From Lichenicoccus sp965276875 (lineage in GTDB: Bacteria; Pseudomonadota; Alphaproteobacteria; Acetobacterales; Acetobacteraceae), in assembly GCF_965276875.1 (NCBI RefSeq), contig NZ_OZ255701.1, positions 2,356,001 through 2,420,000 of the forward strand: a DNA stretch of 64,000 nucleotides, in the 5' to 3' direction. The position numbers and the translations under genes are program-made. Position 1 is the stretch's first letter. Every line of letters starts with the position of its first letter. Below, one piece after another: positions 63,322-64,000 of the stretch. Below the pieces are notes generated by a model. It did not search any database. It was not told the origin of the DNA and saw only the letters and a program-made list of their open reading frames with translations.

Positions 63322-64000
63322 AGGTTGCGGCCGTGAAGACCGGTTGCTCGCGGATCGGCCGCGCGCTTTGGCTGGCAGCACTCACCCTGCTTTCGGCCCA
63401 GCTTTCAGGATGCGATCTGGCCCCCGTTTATCGTCCGCCGTCGATGCTGCTGCCCGCCTCATACCAGGGATCGGGTCCGTTCGTGGTGGCGAACCCGCGG
63501 GACGAACTGCCGCCCGGACCGTGGTGGCGGATGTTCGGCGATCCGATCCTGGACCGCCTGGAGGCGGCACTCGCCGCAAGCAACCCGACCCTGCAGGCGG
63601 CACAGGAGGCCTATACGCAGTCGCGCGACCTGGCCGCCGAGGCGCGTTCGGGGCTATATCCGCAACTCTCGGCAAGTGGGCTACTCAGCGACAACAAGCA
63701 GTCTCGCCATCGCCTGTTCCGCGGCACCAGCGGCTTCAATCAGGAAGCGTCAAACGAGATCGCCGCTAGCGCCTCCTGGGAGCCGGATTTCTGGGACCAG
63801 ATCCGCAACGAAACCCGCTTTGCCAAGAACCAGGCGCAGGCCACCGCCGCCCAGGTCGCCGCGGTCAAGCTGAGCCTTGAGGGCGCGCTCGCGTCGGACT
63901 ACCTGGCGTTGCGCGGCCTCGACGCCCAGCACGGGGTCTATGTGCAGACCATCCGCTTCTACCGGAATGCGGTCGCCATCACCGGGCAGCGGCTCGCCGG
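63318..64000 (+). CDS. RND outer-membrane efflux lipoprotein (NodT/TolC-like), 5' part
   Basis: The GTG at 63318 overlaps the adaptor stop (GTGA); GTG 63333 is an alternative. The frame is open to the window edge (227 codons). A lipoprotein signal is visible: RALWLAALTLLSAQLSGCDL, with Cys in the LSGC lipobox. The mature part begins APVYRPPSMLLPASY and continues WWRMFGDPILDRLEAALAAS, then helical repeats of the outer-membrane factor type (NPTLQAAQEAYTQSRDLAAE). It would complete the tripartite pump. The gene is cut by the right edge. Confidence 0.9.
   Translation, partial: MKVAAVKTGCSRIGRALWLAALTLLSAQLSGCDLAPVYRPPSMLLPASYQGSGPFVVANPRDELPPGPWWRMFGDPILDRLEAALAASNPTLQAAQEAYTQSRDLAAEARSGLYPQLSASGLLSDNKQSRHRLFRGTSGFNQEASNEIAASASWEPDFWDQIRNETRFAKNQAQATAAQVAAVKLSLEGALASDYLALRGLDAQHGVYVQTIRFYRNAVAITGQRLA

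Overview
The window reads as one continuous stretch of high-GC chromosome from an alphaproteobacterium. The evidence is a MucR/Ros-type regulator at the left edge, an ABC-type (rather than GlpF-type) glycerol uptake system, many 1 to 4 bp ATGA/GTGA gene overlaps and the overall gene content. A Rhodospirillales/Acetobacterales-like host is my inference and cannot be proved from the sequence alone. I see no rRNA, tRNA, CRISPR array, insertion sequence or integrase. No gene-free stretch exceeds about 225 bases.

Left part (1-11742): a partial MucR gene, then a plus-strand glycerol regulon: a 2-oxoglutarate/Fe(II)-oxygenase-like protein, glpR, glpD, the ABC importer glpSTPQ, a small membrane protein, glpV, glpK and a hypothetical gene overlapping glpK. 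A strong stem-loop separates the binding-protein gene from glpK. The two ATPases have complementary motif losses, so they predict one intact and one degenerate ATP site.

11696-20987 is a minus-strand run: S9 peptidase, DapA-family aldolase, dienelactone-hydrolase-like protein, then a tightly overlapped biosynthetic cassette of acyl carrier protein, FabF-like ketosynthase, type III polyketide synthase, SAM methyltransferase and FAD hydroxylase, plus a TPR protein. This looks like an alkylresorcinol/alkylquinone-type lipid pathway with its own dedicated ACP/KS pair.

20993-29582 holds a DedA protein, a methyltransferase, a small orphan gene, an S24-type repressor that has lost both peptidase catalytic residues, a larC-larE-larB set for the nickel-pincer cofactor (no larA in the window), a Tat-exported aldo-keto reductase, metY, and a glycine-zipper lipoprotein behind a TATAAT box and an 18-bp palindrome.

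29579-40655 is a four-carbon acid-sugar (tetronate) catabolic and uptake module: otnK, otnI, ltnD and otnC, an SDR, a ribose-type ABC transporter, a LacI regulator with two near-palindromic operators, and a hydroxyisobutyrate-dehydrogenase-type reductase. The otn pathway ends in dihydroxyacetone phosphate, which is also the product of GlpD.

40656-48447 is a mixed cluster: radical SAM protein, sterol-desaturase-like hydroxylase, rSAM-associated glycosyltransferase, thioester-reductase-like SDR, flavin disulfide reductase, cysK, Nudix, SDR and a DUF938 methyltransferase. Two divergent gene pairs here share a single CATG as both start codons.

48688-55259 is a phosphate-starvation locus: an OmpA/DUF4892-type protein, then pstB-phoU-phoB-phoR and a porin. 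Pho-box-like arrays with 11-bp period lie before pstB and before the porin. No pstSCA is present. The right end (55269-64000) has an outer-membrane protein, a ModE-like helix-turn-helix protein, an OmpR/EnvZ-type pair and a tripartite RND efflux system cut by the window edge.
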